From positions 150,212 through 214,211 of the forward strand of contig NZ_ATYV01000002.1 in NCBI RefSeq assembly GCF_000427865.1: DNA of 64,000 bases. The letters run 5' to 3'. The notes beneath the pieces are model-generated. The model saw nothing but the letters and a program-made list of their open reading frames with translations. It was not told the origin of the DNA and did not search any database. Source of the DNA: Corynebacterium sputi DSM 45148. GTDB taxonomy: Bacteria > Actinomycetota > Actinomycetes > Mycobacteriales > Mycobacteriaceae. Numbering within the stretch: the first letter of the stretch is position 1; each line of letters opens with the position of its first letter. The position numbers and the translations under genes were made by a program. Of this stretch, positions 7,793-16,941 are shown in pieces.

Positions 7793-8248
7793 CTACCGAT
7801 CCAGTCGCTTTTCTAGGAATTCAACCCAGGTTGAAGCATATGCCTCGTTCGGTCCGGCCTCGTGGTCCATGTCGATAACTGCTCCGGTCTCCAGATCGAC
7901 GCAGTAGTTATTACCGGCGCCATCGGCGGTCACGGGCAGCCACGTCTTCTGGAAACCAGTCTCGACTGACTCGGACACCTCCAGCCACATGTCCCACACC
8001 GCTTGCATCTCCTTGACGGACAATAGCCAGCCGCCGAAAGCGTCGAAGGAGGCTTTGGAGTCTGTCGTGCCGTCGTGAAGCAGCACCGATTCTCGCACCT
8101 GGGCGGGAAGTTCCGCGCCAATGTGCGCTTCTAGAGACTCAACGGCCTCTTCATCGGCGGGGCCGTTCACCGATTCCTCAGGCAAGAGGTCCGTGATGCG
8201 GGTCCAGGTGGAGTGGATGAGGGAGGCGTCGTTAAGCGAGTCGTCCAT
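7793..8248 (-). CDS. SMI1/KNR4 (SUKH) family protein
   Basis: A 151-residue soluble protein with the SUKH-fold pattern: an N-terminal helix with WTRITDLLPEE, the ELPAQVRESVLLHDGTT core (about 49-65), then GGWLLSVKEMQ and W.P......NNYCVD. In bacteria many SUKH proteins neutralise polymorphic toxins; others are housekeeping, like yeast Smi1. No toxin gene is adjacent, so its job here is unknown. The frame is open to 8422, but that region overlaps the pepN coding sequence; the ATG at 8248 leaves a 96-nt divergent promoter gap to pepN. Confidence 0.75.
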   Translation of the reverse strand: MDDSLNDASLIHSTWTRITDLLPEESVNGPADEEAVESLEAHIGAELPAQVRESVLLHDGTTDSKASFDAFGGWLLSVKEMQAVWDMWLEVSESVETGFQKTWLPVTADGAGNNYCVDLETGAVIDMDHEAGPNEAYASTWVEFLEKRLDR

Positions 8249-8344
8249 GCACCCATCATGCAGAAACCTGGGTACTTCCGGGTCGCCGGTCGGGCCGACA
8301 GCGTAAAACTGTGTACGGAAGGCGTTTCGACAAAAGGAGTTACC

Positions 8345-11005
8345 GTGTCCTCGATCAACCTCACCCGCGACGAAGCCCGCGCCCGCGCGGCGCTTCTTGA
8401 AGTGACGCATTACGACGTCCACCTTGACGTCACCTCACCCGGACCCACTTTCCGCTCCACCACGACGGTGGAGTTGATCGCGAAGGAGTCCGGTGCGACC
8501 TTCATCGATCTGCGGGATGCGGACGTCCTCAGCGTCACGCTTGATGGTGTGGATGTGACCGAAGCTGCGAAGTACACCTCCGAGACTGGAGTGTCCTTTA
8601 ATGTCTCCGCCGGCTCACACGTGCTGGTTGTCGACGCCGATTGCCGGTACACCACCACCGGCCAGGGTTTGCACCGCTTCGTGGACCCGGCCGATAACGA
8701 GACGTACCTGTACTCCCAGTTCGAGACTGCTGACGCCAAGCGCGTCTTCGCCTGCTTCGACCAGCCGGATCTGAAGGCGACGTACACCATGCGAGTGGTT
8801 GCCCCTGAGGGCTGGACCGTGGTGAGCAACTCCGGTGCCTCCGTCACCGAGAACTCCGCCGCTGAGGGCACCAGCACCTGGGCCTTCGAGGTCGCGGTTC
8901 CGCTGTCGACGTACCTCATCGCCTTCTGCATCGGCCCTTGGTACGGAGTGCATGACGAATGGCGAGGGGAGATCACCCGCCACCCGGAGACTCTCGAAGA
9001 ACACCAGCCGGACGGCGAACTGGTCATCCCGTTGGCACTGTACTGCCGCAAATCCCTGGCTGAGCACATGGATACCGAGCGACTTTTCCAGGAGACGAAG
9101 GAGGGCTTCGACTACTACGCGGAGAACTTTGGCGAGCCCTACCCGTTCGGCAAGTACGACCAGATTTTCTGCCCGGAGTTCAATTTCGGCGCCATGGAGC
9201 ACGCCGGTGCCGTGACCATCCGCGACGAGTACATCTTCCGGTCCCGCACCACCGGATACGTCTATGAGCGCCGCAATGACACAATCCTCCACGAGATGGC
9301 TCACATGTGGTTCGGCGATCTGGTGACTATGCAGTGGTGGGATGACCTGTGGCTCAATGAGTCTTTCGCTACGTGGACCGCTGCTGCCGCGCAGGTGGCC
9401 GTCTCTGAGTACAAGGAAGCTTGGACCACTTTCGCCAACGTGGAGAAGGCCTGGGCATACCAGCAGGACATGCTGCCTTCGACCCACCCAATCGCAGCAG
9501 ATGCCGGTGACATCGACACTGTCGAGCAGAACTTCGACGGCATCACCTACGCCAAGGGTGCATCGGTGCTCAAGCAGTTGGTCGCCTACGTCGGTGAGGA
9601 CGCTTTCCTCGCCGGTGCGCGCCTGCACTTCGCCCGACACCGTTTCGCCAACGCAACATTCGATGATCTGCTCTCAGCGATGAGTGAGACCTCCGGGCGT
9701 GACCTCTCCGGCTGGGCACAGCAGTGGTTGACCACCACAGGAGTGAACACCCTCGCCGCTGAATTCACAGTCGGCGACGACGGGACCTATGATTCCTTCG
9801 CGATCCGCCAGCATGGAGCACAGCCCGGCGTCGGTGACCTGCGTGACCACCGCATCGCCGTTGGCCTATACGAACGCACGGACTCCGGGGCCATTGAGCG
9901 GGTGCGTCGGGTGGAACTGGATATCTCCGGCGAACTCACCGAGGTCCCGGATCTGATCGGTGCCCGTGCCGCGGATCTGGTCCTGGCCAATGATGACGAC
10001 CTGACGTACGCACTCCTGGAACTGGACCCCCGCTCGCTGGAGACTCTCATCACTGGCATCGCGAACATCACCGACCCGATGCCGCGCACCTTGGCGTGGT
10101 CCGCTGCCTGGCAGATGACCCGCGGTGGTCGCATGCGTGCCCGGGACTTTGTCCGCCTTGTCGCAGAGGGCGCCCCTACCGAGAATCAGATCTCGGTGCT
10201 CGAGCGCATCCTCGCGCAGGCAGTCCAGGCCGTCACGTCCTATGCGGATCCGGAGTGGTCGACGGCTGAAGGAATCAAGACGCTTTCCGACGCCCTCCTT
10301 TCCGCCGCCCGCACTTCCGCCCCCGGCTCAGACAACCAGCTGGCATTCATTAACTCGCTGGCGCAGCTGCCCCTGGCCCCTGAGGTCGCCGGCACTGAGC
10401 CTGCCGAGGTGTTCACCGCGATCCGCGCAGGGTCCCCGGACAGCGTCGGTCTAACGGGTCTGGCCGTCGACGCCGAGATGACCTGGAAGGCTCTGATCGC
10501 CCTGGTCGCCGCGGGTGTGGCGGCGGGAGATGGTGAGGAAGGGGACGTCGGGAAGCAGATTGACGAGGCGGAAGCCGAGGACAACTCCTCACAGGGCGCA
10601 GTCTCCGCGATCAAGGCACGCGCAGCAGTGCCGAACGCGACGGTGAAGGCGAAGACCTGGCAGGCCATGACCGGAACCGGCGAGGCCGCGCTGACCAACC
10701 TGCAACTGCGCCACATGATGGCCGGATTCCAGGCACCGGGATCCTCTGCACTTCTCGTTGCGGCCGGCTATACCGACCGGTTCTTCGACGAGGCCGCTGG
10801 CTGGTGGTCGGCATTCTCCTCCGACACCGCCGACCGCATGCTCGAGGGCCTGTACCCCATGTGGGACCTATCGGAAAGCGCCGTTGACGCAGCCCAGCGT
10901 GTACTCGACGACGAGGCAACCCCGAGCCCGGTTCGCCGAGTGCTCAGCGAAGGCCAGGACCGTGTACGGCGCGCCCTGACCGCGCAGGCATTCGACCGCA
11001 CCTAA
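8345..11005 (+). CDS. pepN: Aminopeptidase N (M1 family zinc metallopeptidase)
   Basis: Removes N-terminal amino acids from peptides in the cytosol. The 886-residue length is typical. The substrate-anchoring motif GAMEH is at residues 282-286. The zinc motif HEMAH (316-320) with the third ligand Glu in LWLNESFA (about 339) is intact. A C-terminal ERAP1-like helical domain follows. I chose the GTG at 8345 because AAAAGGAG lies just ahead of it; an ATG at 8213 would run antisense through the SUKH gene. It is followed after 23 nt by a FAD protein gene and then glbO, an apparent operon. Confidence 0.95.
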   Translation: MSSINLTRDEARARAALLEVTHYDVHLDVTSPGPTFRSTTTVELIAKESGATFIDLRDADVLSVTLDGVDVTEAAKYTSETGVSFNVSAGSHVLVVDADCRYTTTGQGLHRFVDPADNETYLYSQFETADAKRVFACFDQPDLKATYTMRVVAPEGWTVVSNSGASVTENSAAEGTSTWAFEVAVPLSTYLIAFCIGPWYGVHDEWRGEITRHPETLEEHQPDGELVIPLALYCRKSLAEHMDTERLFQETKEGFDYYAENFGEPYPFGKYDQIFCPEFNFGAMEHAGAVTIRDEYIFRSRTTGYVYERRNDTILHEMAHMWFGDLVTMQWWDDLWLNESFATWTAAAAQVAVSEYKEAWTTFANVEKAWAYQQDMLPSTHPIAADAGDIDTVEQNFDGITYAKGASVLKQLVAYVGEDAFLAGARLHFARHRFANATFDDLLSAMSETSGRDLSGWAQQWLTTTGVNTLAAEFTVGDDGTYDSFAIRQHGAQPGVGDLRDHRIAVGLYERTDSGAIERVRRVELDISGELTEVPDLIGARAADLVLANDDDLTYALLELDPRSLETLITGIANITDPMPRTLAWSAAWQMTRGGRMRARDFVRLVAEGAPTENQISVLERILAQAVQAVTSYADPEWSTAEGIKTLSDALLSAARTSAPGSDNQLAFINSLAQLPLAPEVAGTEPAEVFTAIRAGSPDSVGLTGLAVDAEMTWKALIALVAAGVAAGDGEEGDVGKQIDEAEAEDNSSQGAVSAIKARAAVPNATVKAKTWQAMTGTGEAALTNLQLRHMMAGFQAPGSSALLVAAGYTDRFFDEAAGWWSAFSSDTADRMLEGLYPMWDLSESAVDAAQRVLDDEATPSPVRRVLSEGQDRVRRALTAQAFDRT

Positions 11006-11028
11006 ACCCAGAAAAGGAGATTCACCCC

Positions 11029-13017
11029 ATGGCCCCGTTCAGCCCTCATGAGGTCCACCGTGCCACCCGCATCGCGATCGTGGGTGGTGGGCCACGGGGT
11101 ATCTCCGTCATTGAACGCATCGGTGCGCTGTTGTCCTCCCGCCCGGACCGGACGCCGCTGGAGATCAACGTCATTGATCCCTGCCAGATCGGTGCCGGCA
11201 CTGTCTGGCGGACTGACCAAACTCGTACCGTCCGCATGAACACTCTCGCTGGCGCTGTCACCATGTTCACCGAACCCGGCGCGACAGTGTCTGCCCCGGT
11301 GCGGCCGGGCCCAACTCTCTACGAGTGGGTCGAAATGCTGCGCCATAACGGCACACTCGTGAACCCCAGTCACATCGCAACCTTTGAGGCACATCCGGTG
11401 CACGAGGAGGTCCGGTGGACCTTCGCTGAGGAACTGGTCTCCACACGAATCGACTCGAACCCCTCACGGGCGCTCTACGGGGCTTACCTGCGATGGTGTT
11501 ACCAAGTGGCGCAGACAGGGCTGCCGGACTTCGTGAAACTCGTTGAGCACCGCGAGAGGGCCGTCTCCATCGACGATGAGCTCGATGGAACCGACCGCAT
11601 CACACTGTCCGATGGCACGTTCATCACGGCCCACTCCACTGTTCTCGCCACTGGCTGGGTGCAACCAGGGCCTGATGCTGACGAAAAGGAGTTGGCCGAT
11701 GCAATAGAGAATTCCTCAGAGGAACTCACCTGGATCCGGCCGGGCAATCCAATTGATCAGGACCTCTCCTCGGTGCCGGACGGTGGAGATGTCCTCGTCC
11801 GGGGCTTTGGCATGGGTTTCTTCGACCTCACGGCATTGCTGACGATCGACCGTGGTGGTCGATTCGTGGCGGACCCGGCTGCGCGGTCCGGGCTGCGATA
11901 CGAGGCGTCCGGGCGTGAGCCGCACCTGAAGGTTGCCTCCGGTCGCGGGTATCCCTTCCTGCCTAAGTCTGAGTACGGAGACTTGCCACCGACCTCCCCA
12001 TTGCTGCGACTAAGAGCAGTGATCGACACCTTGTCAGTGACTGACGGCCCGATTGACGTGGGCACCCAAGTCTGGCCTGCCATCGCGCGGGATGCTCATG
12101 AGGCGTACTACCGAGCCATCGCACGGGCCCGGCCAAGGCAGGTCCATGCCCCGATTAGCGAAATCATCCGGATCCTGGACTCCACTGAGGTTCCTCCGGT
12201 CATCGGTACCGAACTCGATGACGCCCTCACCGGTGTGGTCGACCCCGAGCTGCTCTTCGACCTTCCGTCGATCGCACATCCGCTGGCCGGTGTCACCGAG
12301 ACTCCGGAGGAGTTGCTGCGTCATATCGCCGATGGAGTCGCCAAGGACTTGGCGCACGCGCATTACGCCTATGACAGCCCGATCAAGGAAGGCCTATGGG
12401 CAATCGCGTCCTGTCGTAAACCGCTGGCGATCCTCTGCCAAGGTGGGCGGGCCACCGTTGAGTCCAGGCTCGGCATCTACGCACAGATCATGGCGCTGGG
12501 ACAGATGGTTGGCTCCGGTCCGCCGTCATTCCGCAGCCGGGAACTACTGGCTCTCATCGATGCGGGTTTGGTGACCTTCATCGGGTCGGAGCCGAAGCTC
12601 ACTGTCGAGGACGGCACCTTCTGCATCCGCTCGGCGACCACTGAAGACACTCCGTTCCGCTCAACAACGCTCATCGATGCGTGGATGCACTCTCCCGACA
12701 TCAGGCGTCCAGCGCATCGAGACCTCACCGCGTCCCTTGGACCCAGGGTTCGCCCATTCGTGTGGTCGAACACGTCAGAGGCGGCCACCGGCCCTTTCAC
12801 CACAGGTTCGCCAGAGGTGGACCCGGTCTCCCGACGGCTTGTCGGCGAGGACGGTGAGCCCGACAAACGAATCCATCTGGTGGGCATCCCCACCCACTCC
12901 CAGATGGCCGACACCACCATCAGCCCGATGCCAGGCACCGACCCGCTGATGCTTCGTGAAACCGACGCCGCCGCAGTCAGCGCCGTGTCGGTGGCGATGC
13001 GTACCGCCGCTGAGTGA
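11029..13017 (+). CDS. FAD/NAD(P)-binding protein
   Basis: A 662-residue protein with an N-terminal Rossmann motif (IAIVGGGPRGISVIERI, about residues 14-30) of the NAD_binding_9 type and an ATG-like MNTLAGAVTMFTEPG segment. Further motifs are VLATGW (about 206-211) and GFGMGFFDL (about 260-268). Relatives are actinobacterial flavoproteins of unresolved substrate, some linked to amino-acid oxidation. The ATG at 11029 has AAAAGGAG upstream. It sits 23 nt after pepN and 17 nt before glbO, so it is likely co-transcribed with both. The substrate is not apparent from the sequence. Confidence 0.8.
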   Translation: MAPFSPHEVHRATRIAIVGGGPRGISVIERIGALLSSRPDRTPLEINVIDPCQIGAGTVWRTDQTRTVRMNTLAGAVTMFTEPGATVSAPVRPGPTLYEWVEMLRHNGTLVNPSHIATFEAHPVHEEVRWTFAEELVSTRIDSNPSRALYGAYLRWCYQVAQTGLPDFVKLVEHRERAVSIDDELDGTDRITLSDGTFITAHSTVLATGWVQPGPDADEKELADAIENSSEELTWIRPGNPIDQDLSSVPDGGDVLVRGFGMGFFDLTALLTIDRGGRFVADPAARSGLRYEASGREPHLKVASGRGYPFLPKSEYGDLPPTSPLLRLRAVIDTLSVTDGPIDVGTQVWPAIARDAHEAYYRAIARARPRQVHAPISEIIRILDSTEVPPVIGTELDDALTGVVDPELLFDLPSIAHPLAGVTETPEELLRHIADGVAKDLAHAHYAYDSPIKEGLWAIASCRKPLAILCQGGRATVESRLGIYAQIMALGQMVGSGPPSFRSRELLALIDAGLVTFIGSEPKLTVEDGTFCIRSATTEDTPFRSTTLIDAWMHSPDIRRPAHRDLTASLGPRVRPFVWSNTSEAATGPFTTGSPEVDPVSRRLVGEDGEPDKRIHLVGIPTHSQMADTTISPMPGTDPLMLRETDAAAVSAVSVAMRTAAE

Positions 13018-13034
13018 CCCCGTAGGCTGAGACC

Positions 13035-13427
13035 ATGAGCAATGGGTACAGCGATTTCTACAACGAGGTCGGCCCGGACGTCTTCAATGACATGGTTCAG
13101 GGCTTCTACCGGCGCGTTCGCACCGACGACATCCTCGGCCCCATGTATCCGCAGGACGATTGGGAAGGCGCTGAGCGCCGACTCCTGATGTTCCTGGAGC
13201 AGTACTGGGGCGGCCCGAAAACCTTCAGCGAAGAGCGTGGCCACCCGCGCCTGCGGATGCGGCATTTCCCGTTCCACATCGACATGCATGCGCGTGACCG
13301 CTGGCTGGAATTGATGTCCGCCTCGCTGGAGGAGATCCCCTCCGACCGGTTGTCTGCCGACCACCGCACCGCCATTTGGAACCACATGGTCCAGGTCGCG
13401 GACATGCTGATCAACAAGCACGTATAG
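13035..13427 (+). CDS. glbO: Group II truncated hemoglobin
   Basis: A 130-residue globin of the GlbO type, binding heme and oxygen and linked to oxygen handling and oxidative stress in mycobacteria. The proximal His is in RMRHFPF (about His77). The distal region has Phe/Tyr in FYRRVRTDDILGPMYP (CD1 area), and the G8 Trp is in AIWNHMVQ. It lies 17 nt after the FAD protein gene and downstream of pepN, in agreement with the Rv2467-Rv2470 arrangement. Confidence 0.93.
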   Translation: MSNGYSDFYNEVGPDVFNDMVQGFYRRVRTDDILGPMYPQDDWEGAERRLLMFLEQYWGGPKTFSEERGHPRLRMRHFPFHIDMHARDRWLELMSASLEEIPSDRLSADHRTAIWNHMVQVADMLINKHV

Positions 13428-13479
13428 CGCCCAAGCGGGTGCCGGAGCTCCTACGTCGAACCGGACGCAGGATGCCCAC

Positions 13480-14178
13480 TTACAGCGGGAGCACTCCCAT
13501 GCCCGAGGACGAGTAGATCCCGCCGAATCGTCCATCAATCCGCGTCCACCGGCCACGGGTAGAGATCCGCACCGGCTCGGCGTCGCGGGGCTTTTCCGGA
13601 ATGAATCCCAGCAGGCACAGCGCGAAAACCTGCCGCATGGAGATCTCCACCTGGCTGCCGTCCTCCTCGGAGACGGTCAGCACACTCTGATCAAGCAGGG
13701 AACCGGGAAGTCCCAGCGGGCCGGAATCCTCTCGCACGACAGACTGCGCCTGGCTCTCAATGTCGCGGAACACCGTCGCCGGAATTACATCAACCTGACG
13801 GAAGCCCGTCTCCGGGGGAAGAGCACCACGCCAGGACGAATCAGCAGGAAGGCCGGCAGTGATGGTGTGGACCGATGCTGGTGCACCACCTGCGACCCCA
13901 GTGACGTTCTTAAAGCCCACAGTAGCGTCAATAACACTACCGACCCGAAGCACCATCGAGTCGCGCTCAGGTGTCAGCGTCATCGAACGGCAGCCCAGTG
14001 GCCCAAATGGAGTAGTGACCCACACTCGGCTCAATGCCGGTGAGGCACCCTCGGCCTCATCCCCGGTGTGGCGGGGGCGGAAACGGAGGAGGGAGGCGTC
14101 GTCAAGCTTCTGAGCCTTGCGCGCTAGTACACCCAACTCACGCAGTGCGACGTCAGTTCCGGTCAGCGAGGCACTCAC
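13480..14178 (-). CDS. Conserved actinobacterial protein of unknown function
   Basis: A 232-residue soluble protein with no recognisable catalytic motif. It has an N-terminal helix (ALRELGVLARKAQKL), a central beta-rich part and several Gly-rich turns. The start is a GTG whose first base is the last base of the upstream thioesterase stop (TAGTG), which implies translational coupling. Position between glbO and the thioesterase matches Rv2474c in M. tuberculosis, which I take as the likely orthologue from context. Confidence 0.75.
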   Translation of the reverse strand: MSASLTGTDVALRELGVLARKAQKLDDASLLRFRPRHTGDEAEGASPALSRVWVTTPFGPLGCRSMTLTPERDSMVLRVGSVIDATVGFKNVTGVAGGAPASVHTITAGLPADSSWRGALPPETGFRQVDVIPATVFRDIESQAQSVVREDSGPLGLPGSLLDQSVLTVSEEDGSQVEISMRQVFALCLLGFIPEKPRDAEPVRISTRGRWTRIDGRFGGIYSSSGMGVLPL

Positions 14179-14660
14179 TAGTCAGAGCCTCCTGTGGAGC
14201 CGTTCTCCCCAGTATTATCGTCGCCTTCAGCGACCTCAATGAGTTCGTCGATCACATACGGAGCAAGCATCTTGCGGTTCGCTGCAGTCAACTCCGAGGG
14301 ACGCTGCGTAGCTGAATCGACCACAACCATGACGGTCTTGACCTCCGCAGCAATGTCACCGCGCTGATCGCGGATTGTCTGGTTGAGGGTGTAAGAGGTG
14401 CGGCCGAGCCGAATGATTTCGGTGTCGACGATGACGTGAGTGGTGTCCGGGCGCAGCGGGCGCAGGAAATCGACGGACATCGTGCGAACCACGGACATCG
14501 GGAACTGCTGGCCTCCCAGTTCCTCCAGTCCCCAGCGGAAACGGGCGTCCTGGGCGTAGTCGAGATACTTCGTGTTGTTCACGTGCCCGTACTGGTCAAA
14601 GTCGGACCACCGGGTCGGCATGGTCACGGAGTATGGGCGGGTGTCATTCTCAACGCTCAT
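14178..14660 (-). CDS. Hotdog-fold acyl-CoA thioesterase (4HBT)
   Basis: A 160-residue hotdog-fold protein with the 4HBT signature DFDQYGHVNNTKYLDYAQ (about residues 19-36), whose Asp and His/Asn area forms the catalytic site for hydrolysing acyl-CoA thioesters. The C-terminus has an acidic Gly/Ser tail (EGDDNTGENGSTGG) that may be disordered. The stop codon overlaps the GTG of the next gene by one base. The gene follows ettA after about 130 nt, matching Rv2475c-Rv2477c. The natural acyl substrate is unknown. Confidence 0.88.
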   Translation of the reverse strand: MSVENDTRPYSVTMPTRWSDFDQYGHVNNTKYLDYAQDARFRWGLEELGGQQFPMSVVRTMSVDFLRPLRPDTTHVIVDTEIIRLGRTSYTLNQTIRDQRGDIAAEVKTVMVVVDSATQRPSELTAANRKMLAPYVIDELIEVAEGDDNTGENGSTGGSD

Positions 14661-14792
14661 GGTGTTCTTCCTCTACCTTTCTCGGCCGCTTGACCCCCGT
14701 GTGGATGCACGAAGGCCCGGCACATCAGAAACCTTCTCTGACTGTACCGGGGCTGGCGTCAACAGACACCGGACGGGCAAGCCCGCCAGTGC

Positions 14793-16463
14793 TTAACGGG
14801 AGAGCTTGCGGTGGGTGACGCGGGACGGACGTGCTGCGTCCGCGCCGAGGCGCTCAACCTTGTTCTTCTCATAATCGCCGAAGTTGCCCTCGAACCAGAA
14901 CCACTGTCCCTCTGCCACATTGCCTTCCCAGGCAAGGATGTGGGTACAGGTGCGGTCCAGGAACCAACGGTCGTGGGAAATGACCACGGCGCAGCCCGGG
15001 AAGTTCTGCAGTGCGTTCTCCAGAGAGGAGAGCGTCTCCACGTCCAGGTCGTTAGTCGGCTCATCAAGCAGGATCAGGTTTCCGCCCTGCTTCAGGGTCA
15101 GCGCGAGGTTCAGACGGTTGCGCTCACCACCGGAGAGGACCTTCGACGGCTTCTGCTGGTCTGCACCCTTGAATCCAAATGCCGACAGGTAAGCGCGCGA
15201 GGGCATTTCGTTCTGACCGACGTGGATGTAATCCAGCCCATCAGAGACGACCTCCCACACGGTCTTCTCCGGGTCGATGTTCGCACGATTCTGGTCGACG
15301 TAGCTCAGCTGCACGGTCTGGCCAATGATGACCTCACCGGCGTCAGCCTCTTCCAGGCCAACGATGGTCTTGAACAGCGTCGACTTACCAACACCGTTCG
15401 GTCCGATCACACCGACGATGCCGTTGCGCGGGAGGGTGAAGGACAGGTCCTTGATGAGAACGCGGCCGTCAAAGCCCTTCTCCAGGCTCTTCACATCCAC
15501 GACCTGATTACCCAGGCGCGGCGGAGTCGGGATTTGGATCTCTTCGAAGTCGAGCTTCTTGTACTTCTCGGCTTCTTCAACCATCGCGTCGTAGCGCTCG
15601 AGTCGAGCCTTGTTCTTGGCCTGACGTGCCTTCGCACCGGAGCGGACCCAGGCGAGCTCGTCCTTGAGTCGCTTCTGCAGCTTGGCGTCCTTCTTGCCGG
15701 CGACCTCAAGACGCTTGGACTTCTCCTCCAGGTAGGTGGAGTAGTTGCCCTCGTACGGGTACAGCTTTCCGCGGTCGACCTCACAGATCCAGCCTGCGAC
15801 GTGGTCGAGGAAGTAACGATCGTGGGTCACGGCGAGGACGGCGCCCTTGTAATCCTTCAGGTGCTGCTCCAGCCACAGGACAGACTCGGCGTCCAGGTGG
15901 TTAGTGGGCTCATCGAGCAGCAGCAGATCCGGCTCGGAGAGAAGGAGCTTGGCCAGTGCAACGCGGCGGCGCTCACCACCGGAGAGGTGTGACACCATCT
16001 CGTCGGACGGCGGACAGCGCAGTGCCTCCATGGCCTGCTCGATCTTGGAGTCGATCTCCCACGCGTCAGCTGCGTCGAGGTCCTCCTGGAGCTTGCCCAT
16101 TTCGTCCATGAGCTCATCGGTGTAGTTCGTCGCCATTTCTTCGGCGATTGCCTCGAAGCGCTGCTTCTTCTCGAAGATGCCACCGAGGCCCTCTTCCACG
16201 TTTCCGCGGACGGTCTTTTCCTCGTTGAGCTCCGGCTCCTGCATGAGGATTCCGACGGTGGCGCCCGGTTCCAGGTACGCCTCACCGTTGGACGGCTGGT
16301 CAACGCCTGCCATGATCTTCAGGATCGACGACTTACCGGCGCCGTTAGGTCCGACCACACCGATCTTGGCGCCCGGGTAGAACGCCATGGTGACGTTGTC
16401 CAGGATCACCTTGTCGCCGTGGGCCTTACGCACGTTCTTCATCTGGTAGATGAACTCAGCCAT
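14793..16463 (-). CDS. ettA: Energy-dependent translational throttle protein, ABC-F
   Basis: A 556-residue ABC-F ATPase that binds the ribosomal E site and gates the first elongation step according to ATP/ADP; cytosolic, no membrane part. Two ATPase domains are complete. Walker A motifs are GPNGAGKSS (about 39-47) and GPNGVGKST (about 356-364), with signatures LSGGERRRVAL and LSGGERNRLNL. Walker B motifs are LLLLDEPTNHLD and LILLDEPTNDLD. The arm and P-site tRNA interaction motif region lies between them. The ATG at 16463 has AAGAGGGG upstream. Confidence 0.95.
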   Translation of the reverse strand: MAEFIYQMKNVRKAHGDKVILDNVTMAFYPGAKIGVVGPNGAGKSSILKIMAGVDQPSNGEAYLEPGATVGILMQEPELNEEKTVRGNVEEGLGGIFEKKQRFEAIAEEMATNYTDELMDEMGKLQEDLDAADAWEIDSKIEQAMEALRCPPSDEMVSHLSGGERRRVALAKLLLSEPDLLLLDEPTNHLDAESVLWLEQHLKDYKGAVLAVTHDRYFLDHVAGWICEVDRGKLYPYEGNYSTYLEEKSKRLEVAGKKDAKLQKRLKDELAWVRSGAKARQAKNKARLERYDAMVEEAEKYKKLDFEEIQIPTPPRLGNQVVDVKSLEKGFDGRVLIKDLSFTLPRNGIVGVIGPNGVGKSTLFKTIVGLEEADAGEVIIGQTVQLSYVDQNRANIDPEKTVWEVVSDGLDYIHVGQNEMPSRAYLSAFGFKGADQQKPSKVLSGGERNRLNLALTLKQGGNLILLDEPTNDLDVETLSSLENALQNFPGCAVVISHDRWFLDRTCTHILAWEGNVAEGQWFWFEGNFGDYEKNKVERLGADAARPSRVTHRKLSR

Positions 16464-16549
16464 GCTGGTAATTACCCCTCTTTCGCAGTGACTTAATCCC
16501 CCGAAACCTTACGCACCCCTACCTGGAAGAACAACGTGAACACATCGCG

Positions 16550-16810
16550 TCACTCTCGGGACTGTTCGGCCTCTTCCAGTTCTCTCGTCAAGATGCGCTT
16601 CTTCAGCACCGACACAGAGCTACTCCACACCGTGCCAAGAGCCACTGCGCAGACGATGGCGATCATGATGACCGTGGTGTCGCCAATATGGATCCCTCGG
16701 ATCAACAGCCCAATCATCGCGACGATCCCGACCACAGGTCCCACCCAGGACCAGGTCAGGGCCCGGCGCATTTGCTCGGTGTCCGTCGGATTGAACAATG
16801 GGCGGCTCAT
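16550..16810 (-). CDS. Small two-helix membrane protein
   Basis: An 86-residue protein (MSRPLFNPTD start) with two hydrophobic helices (about residues 20-38 and 45-64) and a charged C-terminal helix (KKRILTRELEEAEQ). The ATG at 16810 has GTGGAG at good spacing; the earlier in-frame ATG at 16843 has no ribosome binding site. It lies 86 nt upstream of ettA on the same strand. Function unknown. Confidence 0.65.
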   Translation of the reverse strand: MSRPLFNPTDTEQMRRALTWSWVGPVVGIVAMIGLLIRGIHIGDTTVIMIAIVCAVALGTVWSSSVSVLKKRILTRELEEAEQSRE

Positions 16811-16900
16811 ACTGGCTCCACTCGCATGTGGTTGTGATGCCATCCACGCTATCGACGCAGCGCACCGGTGGCAATGAAATAGAAGTGCTTTAAAGACGTT

Positions 16901-16911
16901 GCTTTACGACG
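16901..16911 (-). repeat. Dispersed motif, TA-variant (intergenic)
   Basis: The - strand reads CGTCGTAAAGC, preceded by A. It lies between two divergent genes, just upstream of the flavin oxidoreductase. One of four TA-variants of the dispersed 11-mer. Confidence 0.6.
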
Positions 16912-16941
16912 TCCCCCTTTCCCAACGAAAGCCGAACTCCC

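Noticed and set aside
8615..9640. 341-aa frame antisense to pepN
   Set aside because: No ribosome binding site or recognisable domain, and fully inside the pepN coding region with normal M1 motifs.
12477..13556. 359-aa frame on the - strand
   Set aside because: Antisense to the FAD protein and glbO; both have clear family motifs.
14811..15992. 393-aa frame antisense to ettA
   Set aside because: A mirror of the conserved ABC-F sequence, Val/Leu/Gln-rich without any motif.
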